Source: Streptomyces sp. (GTDB lineage Bacteria > Actinomycetota > Actinomycetes > Streptomycetales > Streptomycetaceae). Taken from it: a stretch of 58,751 bases of DNA. Positions 50,871-58,751 of this stretch are shown here, piece after piece. The notes beneath the pieces are model-generated. The model saw nothing but the letters and a program-made list of their open reading frames with translations. It was not told the DNA's origin and did not search any database. The translations under genes were made by a program, and so were the position numbers. The DNA lies in assembly GCF_019510245.1 (NCBI RefSeq), contig NZ_JAEKKT010000155.1, positions 1 to 58,751 on the forward strand, given 5' to 3'. Position 1 is the stretch's first letter; the number at the start of each line of letters is the position of its first letter.

Positions 50871-51045
50871 GCGGGTCTCCTTCCCCTTGTCGGCCTTCGC
50901 CTGCGAACATCTGCCTTCCTCCGACGAACGTAAGGTTGAAGCTCCGGCAACAGAAGAGGGCCGCATGGCGCGGCGCGGTCACGGGGGCGGGCTCGGTGCC
51001 GTCGGCCGCGCCCGCCCCGGGGCGGACGCGGTGGCGGTGGCCGGG

Positions 51046-51645
51046 CTAGCGTCCGCGGACCGCCAGCGCCAGGAACCGGGCGTCCTCGTCCACGTACGAC
51101 GTCATGCGCCAGCCCGAACCGGCCAGCAGCGGACCGAGGTTGCCCTCGGCGCGCAGGTCGTCCGGAGTGATCTGCCGTCCCTGGCGCGCCGCCAGGGCGG
51201 CCCGGCCGATCGGGTGGAACAGGGCGAGGGTGCCGCCGGGGCGGACCACGCGCGCCAACTCCCGCAGGTTCTCCGCCGGACGGGGCAGATGGGCGATCAG
51301 GCCCGCGGCGAACACGGCGTCGAGGGACCCCGACCGCAATGGCAGCGCGGCGACGTCGCCGAGCAGCAACTGCCCGTCAAGGTCCCGGCCGGCCAGCCGG
51401 GCGGCCTGGAGCATCGCCGGCGTGAGGTCCATCCCGAGGACCACGCCGGTGGGCCCCACGGCCCGGCGGAGCGGCGGGAGGGCGCGCCCGGTGCCGCACC
51501 CCGCGTCGAGGACCCGGTCACCCGCCCGCAGCCCCAGTTCGGTGACCGCGGCCGCGTACGCGGGACCGTCGTCGGGAAACCTGCTGTCCCAGTCCGCCGC
51601 CCGTGCGGCGAAGAACTCCCGGACGTGTGTGTGGTCATCGCTCAT
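51046..51645 (-). CDS. Class I SAM-dependent methyltransferase
   Basis: The 199-aa protein has a Rossmann-like SAM domain. Motif I is RVLDAGCGTGRALPPL, the acidic loop end is VLGMDLTPAMLQAARL, motif II is LLLGDVAALPLRSGSLDAVF, and motif III is LARVVRPGGTLALFHPIG. This is the UbiE/Methyltransf_11 type acting on a small molecule. The start is ATG 51645 (ATG 51654 is also possible). The gene is divergent from the MHYT/conservon operon 150 bases away; there is no clue to its substrate. Confidence 0.9.
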   Translation of the reverse strand: MSDDHTHVREFFAARAADWDSRFPDDGPAYAAAVTELGLRAGDRVLDAGCGTGRALPPLRRAVGPTGVVLGMDLTPAMLQAARLAGRDLDGQLLLGDVAALPLRSGSLDAVFAAGLIAHLPRPAENLRELARVVRPGGTLALFHPIGRAALAARQGRQITPDDLRAEGNLGPLLAGSGWRMTSYVDEDARFLALAVRGR

Positions 51646-51795
51646 GGTCCGCATGATCCCTCACCGTCACGGAGGACGACCCTGCGCGCACGTTCGAGCG
51701 GGACGCGATCATTCCGGCACATCTCTGAGTCATATTGCAACACCTTTCGAAATGCGCCCCCTTTGTGCGCCCGTGCCCCCTAGCGTCCCTGGGCC

Positions 51796-52476
51796 ATGGG
51801 ACATCTGCACCACGCCACCTTCGGCTGGCTGACCCCCGTGCTGTCGTACGTCATGGCCTGCATAGGCGCCGCACTGGGGCTGCGCTGCACCGTCCGCGCG
51901 CTCGGCAGCACCGGCCGCTCGCGCCGCAACTGGCTGCTCACCGCGGCCTCCGCGCTCGGCACCGGCATCTGGACCATGCACTTCGTGGCCATGCTCGGCT
52001 TCAGCGTCAGCGGCACCGACATCCGCTACGACGTACCGCTGACCATCCTCAGCCTGCTCGTCGCCGTGGTCGTCGTCAGCGCCGGCGTCTTCGCCGTCGG
52101 CTACAGCCGCGACCGCAGCCGGGCACTCCTGCTCGGCGGACTCACCACCGGGCTGGGGGTGGCCAGCATGCACTACCTCGGCATGGCGGCCGTCCGCCTG
52201 CACGGCGCCGTGCGCTACGACCCGATGCTCGTCGGACTCTCCGTCCTGATCGCCGTGGTCGCCGCGACCGCGGCCCTGTGGGCGGCGCTCAACATCAGGT
52301 CGCCCGTCGCCGTCACCGTCGCCTCGCTGGTCATGGGAGCGGCCGTCAGCAGCATGCACTACACCGGCATGTTCGCGGTCAGCGTGCACGTCACGCCCTC
52401 CGGCAGCCCCCTGCCCGGGGCCACGGCGATGCAGTTCATCTTTACTGAGCGAGGAGGCCATGCGTACACCCCGTAG
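51796..52476 (+). CDS. MHYT-domain membrane sensor, coupled to the conservon
   Basis: The 226-aa protein has about seven membrane segments and three MHYT motifs (MHFVAM near residue 57, MHYLGM near 127, MHYTGM near 190), each at a membrane edge. MHYT domains are proposed to bind copper and sense O2, CO or NO. The stop overlaps the start of the next gene, cvnA, by 17 bases, so the sensor and the conservon are likely one transcript. This would put a gas or metal sensor upstream of a GTPase signalling module, an uncommon arrangement. Confidence 0.88.
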   Translation: MGHLHHATFGWLTPVLSYVMACIGAALGLRCTVRALGSTGRSRRNWLLTAASALGTGIWTMHFVAMLGFSVSGTDIRYDVPLTILSLLVAVVVVSAGVFAVGYSRDRSRALLLGGLTTGLGVASMHYLGMAAVRLHGAVRYDPMLVGLSVLIAVVAATAALWAALNIRSPVAVTVASLVMGAAVSSMHYTGMFAVSVHVTPSGSPLPGATAMQFIFTERGGHAYTP

Positions 52477-54976
52477 GACCCCGACAGCAGGTCCCGAGAC
52501 ACCGTCACCGCGGCCGGTGCGCGGCCGTCGCGCGCACGCCGGACCGCCCGCCGACGAACCGGTCGACGACCTCGTCGGCACCGCGGCGGACAACACGGCC
52601 ACCCGGCCCGGCGGCTGGCGGATCCGCCCACGGACCGTGCGGGCCAAGGTCGTCTGCCTGCTCATGGTGCCGGTGATGTCCCTGCTCGCCCTCTGGGCGT
52701 ACGCCACTGTCACCACGGCACAGGACGTCGCCCGGCTGCGCCAGTCCCAGCACGTCGACGCCGCGCTGCGCACCCCGGTCGCCACCGCCGTCGCCGCGCT
52801 CCAGGCCGAGCGGGCCGCCGCGGTCCGCTACGCGACCGACCCCGCCGCCGAACAGGCCGCGGAACTCCGGAGGCTGGGCACCGACACTGACCAGGCCGTC
52901 TCGGCACTACGGCTCGGCAAGGACAGCACCGTCGCAGACGGAGAGGAACTGCCCGAGGGCGTCGCCCAGCGCCTGAAGGCCTTCGTCACCGGCGCCGAGC
53001 AGCTGCGCACCCTGCGGCGCGCGGTGCAGAGCCGCGGCGCCGGCTGGGACGCGGCCTACCGGCAGTACACGCAGGCCATCTCCTCGGCCTTCGCCGTCGA
53101 CGGCGCCCTCACCGGCGTCCAGGCCGACGACATGGGCTCCGACGCGCGCGTGCTGCTCGAGTTCTCCCGGGCGGGCGAGGCGCTGGCCCAGGAGGACGCG
53201 GTCCTCGGCGGTGCCCGGCTGGCCGACGGCCTCGACGGCGAGCGGCTGCGGCTGTTCACCGGCGCCGTGGACACCCGCCGGGTCCTCACGGACGCGGCCG
53301 TCGCCGACCTGCCCGCTGCCCAGCGCGCTGCCTGGCACCGGCTGGCCGGCGGCGACGACTACACCGCGCTGGGCGCCGCCGAGGACAGGATCCTCGCGAG
53401 CTCACCCGGAGCTAAGGCGGTCGGCGCGGCCCCCGAAGCCACCTGGAACACCGCGCACGCACGCGTGCAGAACGGCATGCGGAGCGTCCAGGCCGACACG
53501 GCACGCGCGGTGGCGGGCAGGGCCGATCCGTTCGCACGCGGCCTGATCACCCCGGCCGGCGCCGCCGTCCTGTTCGGACTGCTCGCCGTGGTCGCCTCGC
53601 TCGTCATCTCCGTACGCATCGGACGCGGCCTCGTCATCGAACTGGTGAGTCTGCGCAACAGCGCCCTGGAGATCGCCCGCCGCAAACTCCCTGAGGCGAT
53701 GCGCAGACTGCGGGCCGGCGAGGAGATCGACGTCCGTGCCGAGGCGCCCCCCGGGCCGCCCGCGGAGGACGAGACCGGACAGGTCGCCGAGGCCCTCGGT
53801 ACCGTGCACCGCGCCGCCCTGCGCGCCGCCGTGGAGCGCGCCGAACTCGCCAGCGGCATCTCGGGAGTGTTCGTCAATCTCGCCCGCCGCAGTCAGATCC
53901 TGGTCCATCGGCAGCTGAGCCTGCTGGACAGCATGGAACGCCGCTCCGACGACCCCAGCGAACTGAGCGACCTCTTCCGCCTCGACCACCTCACCACCCG
54001 CATGCGCCGCCACGCGGAGAGCCTGATCATCCTCTCCGGCGCCGCCCCGGGCCGGGCCTGGCGGATGCCCGTGTCCCTGACCAACGTCGTACGGGCCGCC
54101 GTGTCCGAGGTCGAGGACTACGCGCGCGTGGAGGTACGACAGCTCCCGGAGGCGGCCGTCGTCGGCGCGGCCGTCGCCGACCTCACGCATCTGCTCGCCG
54201 AGGTCGTGGAGAACGCCGCACAGTTCTCGCCGCCGCACACGCGCGTGCGCGTCACCGGAGAGCCCGTCGGCAACGGCTACGCCCTGGAGGTCGAGGACCG
54301 CGGGCTCGGCATGGGCCAGGAGACCCTCGCCGAGGCCAACCGGCGCATCGAGCAGTCCGAGGCCCTCGACCTGTTCGACAGCGACCGGCTCGGCCTCTTC
54401 GTGGTCAGCAGGCTCGCGGCCCGCCACGGCATCAAGGTGCATCTGCGCACGTCACCGTATGGCGGCACCACCGCGGTGGTCCTGCTGCCGAAGGCACTGC
54501 TGCACGGTGGCCCGGCGGAGCGTCCCGCCCGCCCGGCGGCCGACACCGAGCAGGCACCGGCACGCGCCTACGCGCGCGTGCCCGGCACCGCCGCCCTCCC
54601 GGAGCCCGCCCCCGCCGGCCGGCCGGCCCTCGCCGCCACCCACACCTCACCGCGCCCCGCGCCCGAACCGCCGCCCCCCGGAGTCACCACCTTGAGGCCG
54701 CACCGCCCACCGCAGGACTCCGATCACTCCGATCACTCCGAAGACGGCCTGCCACGCCGGGTGCGGCAGGCGAGCCTCGCCCCCCAACTGCGCGATCCCC
54801 GCACCGAGGAGCCCGTGCCCGTGCGCGGCCGGGACGAGCGCACCCCCGAACTCGTCCGCGACCGCATGGCCGCCTACCGCGACGGCTGGGCGCGCGGCGG
54901 CGGCAGACGACCCGGCCGCGGAGCCGCCCCGGAACCCGAATCGGGCACCGACCGCACCGAAGGAGACCGCTCATGA
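52460..54976 (+). CDS. cvnA: Conservon sensor kinase-like protein
   Basis: The 838-aa protein has a Pro-rich start, TM1 near 65-88 (VVCLLMVPVMSLLALWAYAT), and an extracellular nitrate-sensor-like (NIT) helical domain to ~345. TM2 is near 370-393 (AGAAVLFGLLAVVASLVISV), followed by a HAMP-like linker and an ATPase domain around 560-680 with N-box EVVENAAQFSPP and G1 LEVEDRGLGMG. No typical phosphoacceptor His motif is seen, as in other conservon CvnA proteins. The C-terminal ~150 residues are Pro-rich and disordered. It overlaps cvnB by 4 bases (ATGA). The module would transmit a signal to the GTPase CvnD. Confidence 0.93.
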   Translation: MRTPRRTPTAGPETPSPRPVRGRRAHAGPPADEPVDDLVGTAADNTATRPGGWRIRPRTVRAKVVCLLMVPVMSLLALWAYATVTTAQDVARLRQSQHVDAALRTPVATAVAALQAERAAAVRYATDPAAEQAAELRRLGTDTDQAVSALRLGKDSTVADGEELPEGVAQRLKAFVTGAEQLRTLRRAVQSRGAGWDAAYRQYTQAISSAFAVDGALTGVQADDMGSDARVLLEFSRAGEALAQEDAVLGGARLADGLDGERLRLFTGAVDTRRVLTDAAVADLPAAQRAAWHRLAGGDDYTALGAAEDRILASSPGAKAVGAAPEATWNTAHARVQNGMRSVQADTARAVAGRADPFARGLITPAGAAVLFGLLAVVASLVISVRIGRGLVIELVSLRNSALEIARRKLPEAMRRLRAGEEIDVRAEAPPGPPAEDETGQVAEALGTVHRAALRAAVERAELASGISGVFVNLARRSQILVHRQLSLLDSMERRSDDPSELSDLFRLDHLTTRMRRHAESLIILSGAAPGRAWRMPVSLTNVVRAAVSEVEDYARVEVRQLPEAAVVGAAVADLTHLLAEVVENAAQFSPPHTRVRVTGEPVGNGYALEVEDRGLGMGQETLAEANRRIEQSEALDLFDSDRLGLFVVSRLAARHGIKVHLRTSPYGGTTAVVLLPKALLHGGPAERPARPAADTEQAPARAYARVPGTAALPEPAPAGRPALAATHTSPRPAPEPPPPGVTTLRPHRPPQDSDHSDHSEDGLPRRVRQASLAPQLRDPRTEEPVPVRGRDERTPELVRDRMAAYRDGWARGGGRRPGRGAAPEPESGTDRTEGDRS

Positions 54977-55410
54977 TCCAGGACCCGAGCACGAGGGCAG
55001 ACCGGCGCTCCGGCGAACTCGACTGGCTGCTGGACGACCTGGTGCTGCGCGTCACCGAGGTACGGCACGCCGTCGTACTCTCCAACGACGGCCTCGCCGT
55101 CGGCGCGTCGACCGGCCTCAAACGCGAGGACGCCGAGCACCTCGCCGCCGTGGCTTCCGGTTTCAACAGCCTCGCCAAGGGCGCCGGACGGCACTTCGGG
55201 GCGGGTGGGGTGCGCCAGACCATGGTCGAGATGGACGACGCCTTCCTCTTCGTGGCCGCCGCGGGCGACGGCTCCTGCCTCGCCCTGCTCACCGACGTGA
55301 GCGCCGACATCGGCCTGGTCGCGTACGAGATGGCCCGCCTGGTCAAGCGCGTCGGCGAGCACCTGTACACCGCGCCGCGCGTCGCCGCCAGGCCGCCCGC
55401 CGCCGGCTGA
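54973..55410 (+). CDS. cvnB: Roadblock/LC7 domain protein of the conservon
   Basis: The 145-aa protein has the roadblock/LC7 fold: LDWLLDDLVLRVTEVRHAVV, SNDGLAVGASTGLKREDAEH, ASGFNSLAKGAGRHFGAGGV and a final helix GLVAYEMARLVKRVGEHLYT. In conservons it is thought to act as a regulator of the CvnD GTPase, similar to GTPase-activating roadblock proteins. It overlaps cvnA and is followed 18 bases later by cvnC. Confidence 0.94.
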   Translation: MIQDPSTRADRRSGELDWLLDDLVLRVTEVRHAVVLSNDGLAVGASTGLKREDAEHLAAVASGFNSLAKGAGRHFGAGGVRQTMVEMDDAFLFVAAAGDGSCLALLTDVSADIGLVAYEMARLVKRVGEHLYTAPRVAARPPAAG

Positions 55411-55428
55411 GCCGGAAGACCGCCACCG

Positions 55429-55842
55429 ATGACCGAGTACATGACCGGCACCCCGCCCGAGCCGGGCAGCCAGTGGTACGACAGCGAGGCCGGGCCCCTG
55501 GTCCGCCCCTACGCCATGACCGGCGGCCGCACCGAACCCGGCCCCACCGGCGTCAAGTTCGACCTCATCGCCCTGGTCACGCTCGACCCGGGCAGGTCCG
55601 GCGCCGACGACGAGACGCCACTGGGCCCCGAACACCGTGCGCTGGTCGACCTGTGCCGACTGGAGACACAGTCCGTCGCCGAACTCGCCGCCGGCGCCGA
55701 CCTCCCCGTCGGCGTGGTCCGGGTGCTCCTCGGCGACCTGCTGGAACTGGGCCGCGTCATCGTGAGCCGTCCGGTGCCACCGGCCCAGCTGCCCGACGAG
55801 CGGATTCTGCGCGAGGTCATCAAGGGATTGCGGGCACTGTAG
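55429..55842 (+). CDS. cvnC: DUF742 protein of the conservon
   Basis: The 137-aa DUF742 protein has VRPYAMTGGRTEPGPTGVKF near its N-terminus, then a winged-helix-like part (RALVDLCRLETQSVAELAAG, LPVGVVRVLLGDLLELGRVI), ending VSRPVPPAQLPDERILREVI. It is usually placed between CvnB and CvnD. Here 188 bases separate it from cvnD rather than an overlap. Confidence 0.93.
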   Translation: MTEYMTGTPPEPGSQWYDSEAGPLVRPYAMTGGRTEPGPTGVKFDLIALVTLDPGRSGADDETPLGPEHRALVDLCRLETQSVAELAAGADLPVGVVRVLLGDLLELGRVIVSRPVPPAQLPDERILREVIKGLRAL

Positions 55843-56030
55843 ATGAGCATCCGGAACCAACCGGGCCCGAGCCGGTCAGAACAGACGGGTTCCGGTCCAA
55901 CGGCCCGCGACGGGGCCGCAGTTGTCATGATGCTGACTTCGCGTCGTCCGGTGCCGCTCCGCCGGTGTCCCGACGTTTGCCGCAGCAGGTCCTCCAGGCA
56001 CTCCCGCAGGCCCTCCCGAGAGAAGTGATC

Positions 56031-56636
56031 ATGGTCTCCGAGCACTCCGAGCCGACCACCGACGACACGTCGGCCATGGCGCTCAAGATATTGGTCGCCG
56101 GCGGCTTCGGCGTCGGGAAGACGACCCTGGTCGGCGCCGTCAGCGAGATCCGGCCGTTGCGCACCGAGGAGATGCTCAGCGAAGCGGGCCAGCTGGTGGA
56201 CGACACGGACGGCGTCGACCAGAAGGTCACCACCACCGTGGCCATGGACTTCGGACGCATCACCATCCGCTCCGGACTCTCCCTGTACCTCTTCGGCACC
56301 CCGGGCCAGGACCGCTTCTGGTTCCTCTGGGACGAACTGTCGCAAGGAGCACTCGGAGCCGTCGTCCTCGCCGACACCCGCCGCCTGGAGGACTGCTTCC
56401 CGGCGGTCGACTACTTCGAGCACCGGCACATCCCGTTCGTCGTCGCCGTCAACTGCTTCGCCGGCGCCCGCTCCTACGGCGCCGACGACGTCTCCCGCGC
56501 CCTCGACCTGGACCAGGGCACGCCGGTGGTCCTGTGCGACGCCCGCGACCGGGACTCCGGCAAGGAGGTGCTGATCCGGCTCGTCGAGTACGCCGGGCGG
56601 ATGCACACCGCCCGGCTCCTCGACTCGGTGGGCTGA
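56031..56636 (+). CDS. cvnD: Small GTP-binding protein of the conservon
   Basis: The 201-aa GTPase has the P-loop GGFGVGKTTLVGA, a switch region TTTVAMDFGRITI, LYLFGTPGQDRFWFLWDELS and base-recognition segments (NCFAGARSYG, CDARDRDSGKE). It belongs to the Ras-like DUF/ATP-GTP binding proteins that complete conservons. The best start is ATG 56031 (GTG 56025 is possible). The reading frame is also open upstream to about 55473, so an N-terminal extension cannot be ruled out. It cycles between GDP and GTP forms under control of CvnA/B and probably alters development or metabolism. Confidence 0.92.
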   Translation: MVSEHSEPTTDDTSAMALKILVAGGFGVGKTTLVGAVSEIRPLRTEEMLSEAGQLVDDTDGVDQKVTTTVAMDFGRITIRSGLSLYLFGTPGQDRFWFLWDELSQGALGAVVLADTRRLEDCFPAVDYFEHRHIPFVVAVNCFAGARSYGADDVSRALDLDQGTPVVLCDARDRDSGKEVLIRLVEYAGRMHTARLLDSVG

Positions 56637-56639
56637 GCC

Positions 56640-57068
56640 TCAGCCCGTCAGGTCCTTGAGCGCCACCACCTTTTCGACGGTGACCCGGACCAGCAGCTCG
56701 CCCGGGACGCCGTTGCGGGCGCCGAACTCCTCCGCGCGCTCCGCTCCCATGTAACGGGCCGCGATCCGGGTGGCCGAATCGCGTAGTTCGCCCAGGTCCT
56801 CCGACAGCCGGGCGCGCCCGTTCAGCACCACGAAGTGGAAAGGGGGCCGGTCGTCGTCCACACAGAGGGCGACACGCCCGTCACGGGCGATATTGCGCCC
56901 TTTCACGGTGTCCTTGCCGGTGTTGAAGACCAGCTCGTCACCGTCGAGCAGGAACCAGATGGGGGCCACGTGTGGGCTGCCGTCTGCGTTGACGGTGGAC
57001 AGTTTGCCGGTGCGGGTGCCGTGCGAGACGAACGCCCGCCATTCCTCGTCGGTCATCTTCTCTGCCAT
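56640..57068 (-). CDS. PPOX-class F420-dependent oxidoreductase
   Basis: The 142-aa split beta-barrel protein has DEEWRAFVSHGTRTGKLSTV, DGSPHVAPIWFLLDGDELVF, GRNIARDGRVALCVDDDRPP and FVVLNGRARL. These are typical of the pyridoxamine-phosphate-oxidase-like family whose actinobacterial members often bind F420. It would reduce or oxidise a small substrate. It is on the opposite strand, 3 bases after the cvnD stop, separating the conservon from the second roadblock gene. Confidence 0.9.
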   Translation of the reverse strand: MAEKMTDEEWRAFVSHGTRTGKLSTVNADGSPHVAPIWFLLDGDELVFNTGKDTVKGRNIARDGRVALCVDDDRPPFHFVVLNGRARLSEDLGELRDSATRIAARYMGAERAEEFGARNGVPGELLVRVTVEKVVALKDLTG

Positions 57069-57163
57069 GTCCCCATCCTCCTTGCCCGGACGCCGGTGGT
57101 GGGGAAGGCTGGCGGGGAGATCCTCCAGCCAGGGGGAGACCGCACACGGGGAGACGCTACGAC

Positions 57164-57577
57164 ATGGCGCAGAACCAGGGACTCGGCTGGCTGCTCGACG
57201 ACCTGACCGAGCGCGTGGAGCACGTACGGCACGCGCTGGTCCTGTCCAACGACGGGCTGGTCACGGGAGCGAGTACCGGCCTTCGCCGGGAGGACGCGGA
57301 GCATCTGGCCGCCGTCGCCTCCGGGTTGCACAGCCTCGCCAAGGGCTCCGGACGGCACTTCGGGGCGGGCCAGGTCCGCCAGACGATGATCGAGTACGAC
57401 GAGGCGGTCCTGTTCGTCACGGCGGCCGGAACCGGCAGCTGCCTGTGCGTGCTCAGCGGTGCCGAGGCCGACATCGGTCAGATCGCCTACGAGATGACCC
57501 TGCTGGTCAACCGCGTCGGCGAGCACCTCGCAGTGGACGCCCGGCAACCGGAGCGCTCCTCCGCGATGGACCTCTGA
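57164..57577 (+). CDS. Second roadblock/LC7 protein (CvnB paralogue)
   Basis: The 137-aa protein is closely similar to cvnB 2.2 kb upstream: LGWLLDDLTERVEHVRHALV, SNDGLVTGASTGLRREDAEH, ASGLHSLAKGSGRHFGAGQV and EMTLLVNRVGEHLAVDAR. It has no cvnA, cvnC or cvnD beside it. It may compete with CvnB for the same GTPase or serve another one. It starts at ATG 57164 after GGGGAGA. The similarity suggests a local duplication. Confidence 0.9.
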   Translation: MAQNQGLGWLLDDLTERVEHVRHALVLSNDGLVTGASTGLRREDAEHLAAVASGLHSLAKGSGRHFGAGQVRQTMIEYDEAVLFVTAAGTGSCLCVLSGAEADIGQIAYEMTLLVNRVGEHLAVDARQPERSSAMDL

Positions 57578-57703
57578 CCAGCGAATTCACCCCCACCGTT
57601 GAGTTATCCACAGGCCCGCCACGGGTCTCGCCGGACCGGCTACGGTTTTTTGCACGGCGAGCGCATCCGGCGCGAGCCACCCGCTCCACGGGGGAGAACG
57701 ACC

Positions 57704-58573
57704 ATGTCCGGCACCACCCTTGCCCACAACCGCCCGCTCACCTGCGCACCGAGCCGCGCCGCCCGCGAACTGGGCCTCAAGCGGGGCGAGTTCGACCTCG
57801 CGGTACACCTCGGACGAATCCGTACCGTGCCCGACGAGGGAGGCGGCGGAGGCCGCCGTGTACCACGGAGCGAGATCGACCGGCTCCGGAGCCGATCCGA
57901 ATCCCTCGGTGAGAGCGTGCAGGTCGTGGGGACGACCGAGGCCGCGGCCCTGATGGGCATCCCGGCGGGCAGGTTCACCCGCGTCGCGAGGCTCGGCCTG
58001 GTGACTCCGGTGAAGTGGTACCCCAATCGCTACCGCGCCGTGGTCTGGCTCTACCTGGCGGAGGAGCTGCGGCGGTTCGCGGCCGACGAGAAGAACGCGC
58101 GGCTGCTCACCGGCCGTACGCCCACCGACCTGAGCGACCGGCTGAAGGCCGGCACGGACCAGCGGGCCCGGAACTGGCGCGGACGCCACTGCGGTTTCCT
58201 GCTCAGGCAGGCGGACGGACCGTGGGAGCGGGCCGGGGTGGTGGCCGGCTTCCTGGACCCCGGCGAGATCGACGACGTGCTCACCGACCCGCGCGAGCGC
58301 GCCCACGTGACGTCCCTGAGGCCGGCCCCGCCCGCCCACGGCGCACCGGGTTCGCCGACCGCGCAGCTCGCCGAGGACCTCATGACGGCGGCCGACCCGG
58401 ACGAGATCGAGTGGTTCCGGCACGACCTGGCACGGGAGGCGGCCCAGGCTCGCGCACACCGGCCGGCGCCTGGCCCCGCCGTACCCTCCCGGCACCCCGC
58501 GCCCGACCGGCCGGCGCACGCCCGAGGCCTGCGGGGCTGGCTGCTCCGCAGAAGTCCCCGGCCCGCCCACTGA
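57704..58573 (+). CDS. DUF6397-like protein with tandem helix-turn-helix segments
   Basis: The 289-aa protein starts at ATG 57704 after GGGGGAGA. It has two helix-turn-helix-like parts (SRAARELGLKRGEFDLAVHL around residues 17-36 and TTEAAALMGIPAGRFTRVAR around 75-95). A conserved-looking centre with RNWRGRHCGFLLRQADGPWE follows, and the end is basic and Pro-rich. This resembles a Streptomyces family I know as DUF6397, whose function is unknown; binding of DNA is plausible. The name is from memory and should be checked. Confidence 0.6.
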   Translation: MSGTTLAHNRPLTCAPSRAARELGLKRGEFDLAVHLGRIRTVPDEGGGGGRRVPRSEIDRLRSRSESLGESVQVVGTTEAAALMGIPAGRFTRVARLGLVTPVKWYPNRYRAVVWLYLAEELRRFAADEKNARLLTGRTPTDLSDRLKAGTDQRARNWRGRHCGFLLRQADGPWERAGVVAGFLDPGEIDDVLTDPRERAHVTSLRPAPPAHGAPGSPTAQLAEDLMTAADPDEIEWFRHDLAREAAQARAHRPAPGPAVPSRHPAPDRPAHARGLRGWLLRRSPRPAH

Positions 58574-58613
58574 GCGGCGGCCCGGCCCGCGCCGACGCCG
58601 GCATCGACTTCCC

Positions 58614-58751
58614 CTAGATGTGCTGTCCGGACAGGTTGGTGACGCGGCTGGCTGGGGTGTGGCCGCTGATTCCGGTGTGGGGTCGGTGGTAGTTGTACCA
58701 GTCCAGCCAGTCGGGGAACGCGGCCTGTCGTTCGCGGTCTGAGGTGTAGGG
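58614..58751 (-). CDS. IS481/IS3-type transposase, C-terminal 45 residues, runs off the right edge
   Basis: On the minus strand the frame entering from the window edge ends at TAG 58614-58616. It reads YTSDRERQAAFPDWLDWYNY and HRPHTGISGHTPASRV, then TNLSGQHI. The signature W-x-x-x-Y-N-x-x-R-P-H-x-G-I-x-G-x-T-P-x-x-R is the end of an rve-type DDE transposase of the IS481 group. The rest lies outside the window. Confidence 0.8.
   Translation of the reverse strand, partial: PYTSDRERQAAFPDWLDWYNYHRPHTGISGHTPASRVTNLSGQHI

Noticed and set aside
1..58751. CRISPR arrays, tRNA or rRNA genes
   Set aside because: No regularly spaced repeats were seen, no cloverleaf with a GGTTCGAATCC-like arm was seen, and no rRNA-like stretch was found while reading both strands by eye.

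Overview
The base composition is very G+C-rich, third codon positions are almost all G or C, and the gene families (a conservon, actinobacterial xylAB, a ROK repressor, a WYL regulator, a Tat-exported FAD oxidase, leaderless starts) point to a Streptomyces chromosome. No tRNA, rRNA or CRISPR array was seen. The window starts inside an IS630-type transposase and ends inside an IS481/IS3-type transposase. The left ~37 kb is accessory DNA and the right ~21 kb looks like ordinary chromosomal backbone.

Accessory part. Positions 1-8.1 kb hold two free-standing aminoacyl-tRNA synthetases (proS-like, metG-like) and an aminoglycoside-phosphotransferase-fold kinase, embedded in broken mobile DNA (HNH nuclease remnant, DUF6262/TnpC-like genes, recombinase C-termini, a Tn3 transposase scrap, a Y-family polymerase C-terminus). 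The metG-like gene has a complete ribosome-mediated transcription attenuator: a 17-codon leader peptide with tandem Met codons, an antiterminator and a terminator. This is the clearest regulatory discovery in the window. Positions 8.1-11.8 kb hold an M4 (protealysin-like) protease with its emfourin inhibitor, and a tyrosinase with a small partner gene behind a CsoR-like (copper) palindrome. Positions 11.8-19 kb hold a divergent LysR/two-oxidoreductase locus, a VOC/WYL pair and a probably domesticated IS701-like transposase.

Positions 18.8-23.7 kb hold an XRE-type regulator divergent from a translationally coupled operon (MFS exporter, esterase, unknown protein, luciferase-like monooxygenase), with a perfect inverted repeat between them. 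Positions 23.8-31.9 kb are a seven-gene operon on the minus strand: galU, a short-chain dehydrogenase, a Tat-exported bicovalent-FAD oxidase, UDP-GlcNAc 2-epimerase, a His-rich unknown, a VCBS/FG-GAP protein and a membrane acyltransferase. It contains no NRPS or PKS gene and looks like an uncharacterised saccharide or glycoconjugate pathway. Positions 32.3-37.4 kb hold a broken MarR gene beside an MFS pump, an IS701 scrap, a LysR scrap fused onto a 5'-truncated MMPL gene, and a membrane protein.

Backbone part. Positions 37.8-40.7 kb hold an ExaC-type aldehyde dehydrogenase and its GAF-domain regulator. Positions 40.8-44 kb hold a Tat-exported peptidoglycan amidase, an acetamidase/formamidase and an APC permease. 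Positions 44.2-48.4 kb hold the xylose locus (ROK repressor, xylB, divergent xylA) with two inverted operator half-sites. Small hypothetical genes and a methyltransferase follow. Positions 51.8-57.6 kb hold a conservon (cvnA-D) coupled to an upstream MHYT sensor and followed by an F420/PPOX gene and an extra roadblock protein.
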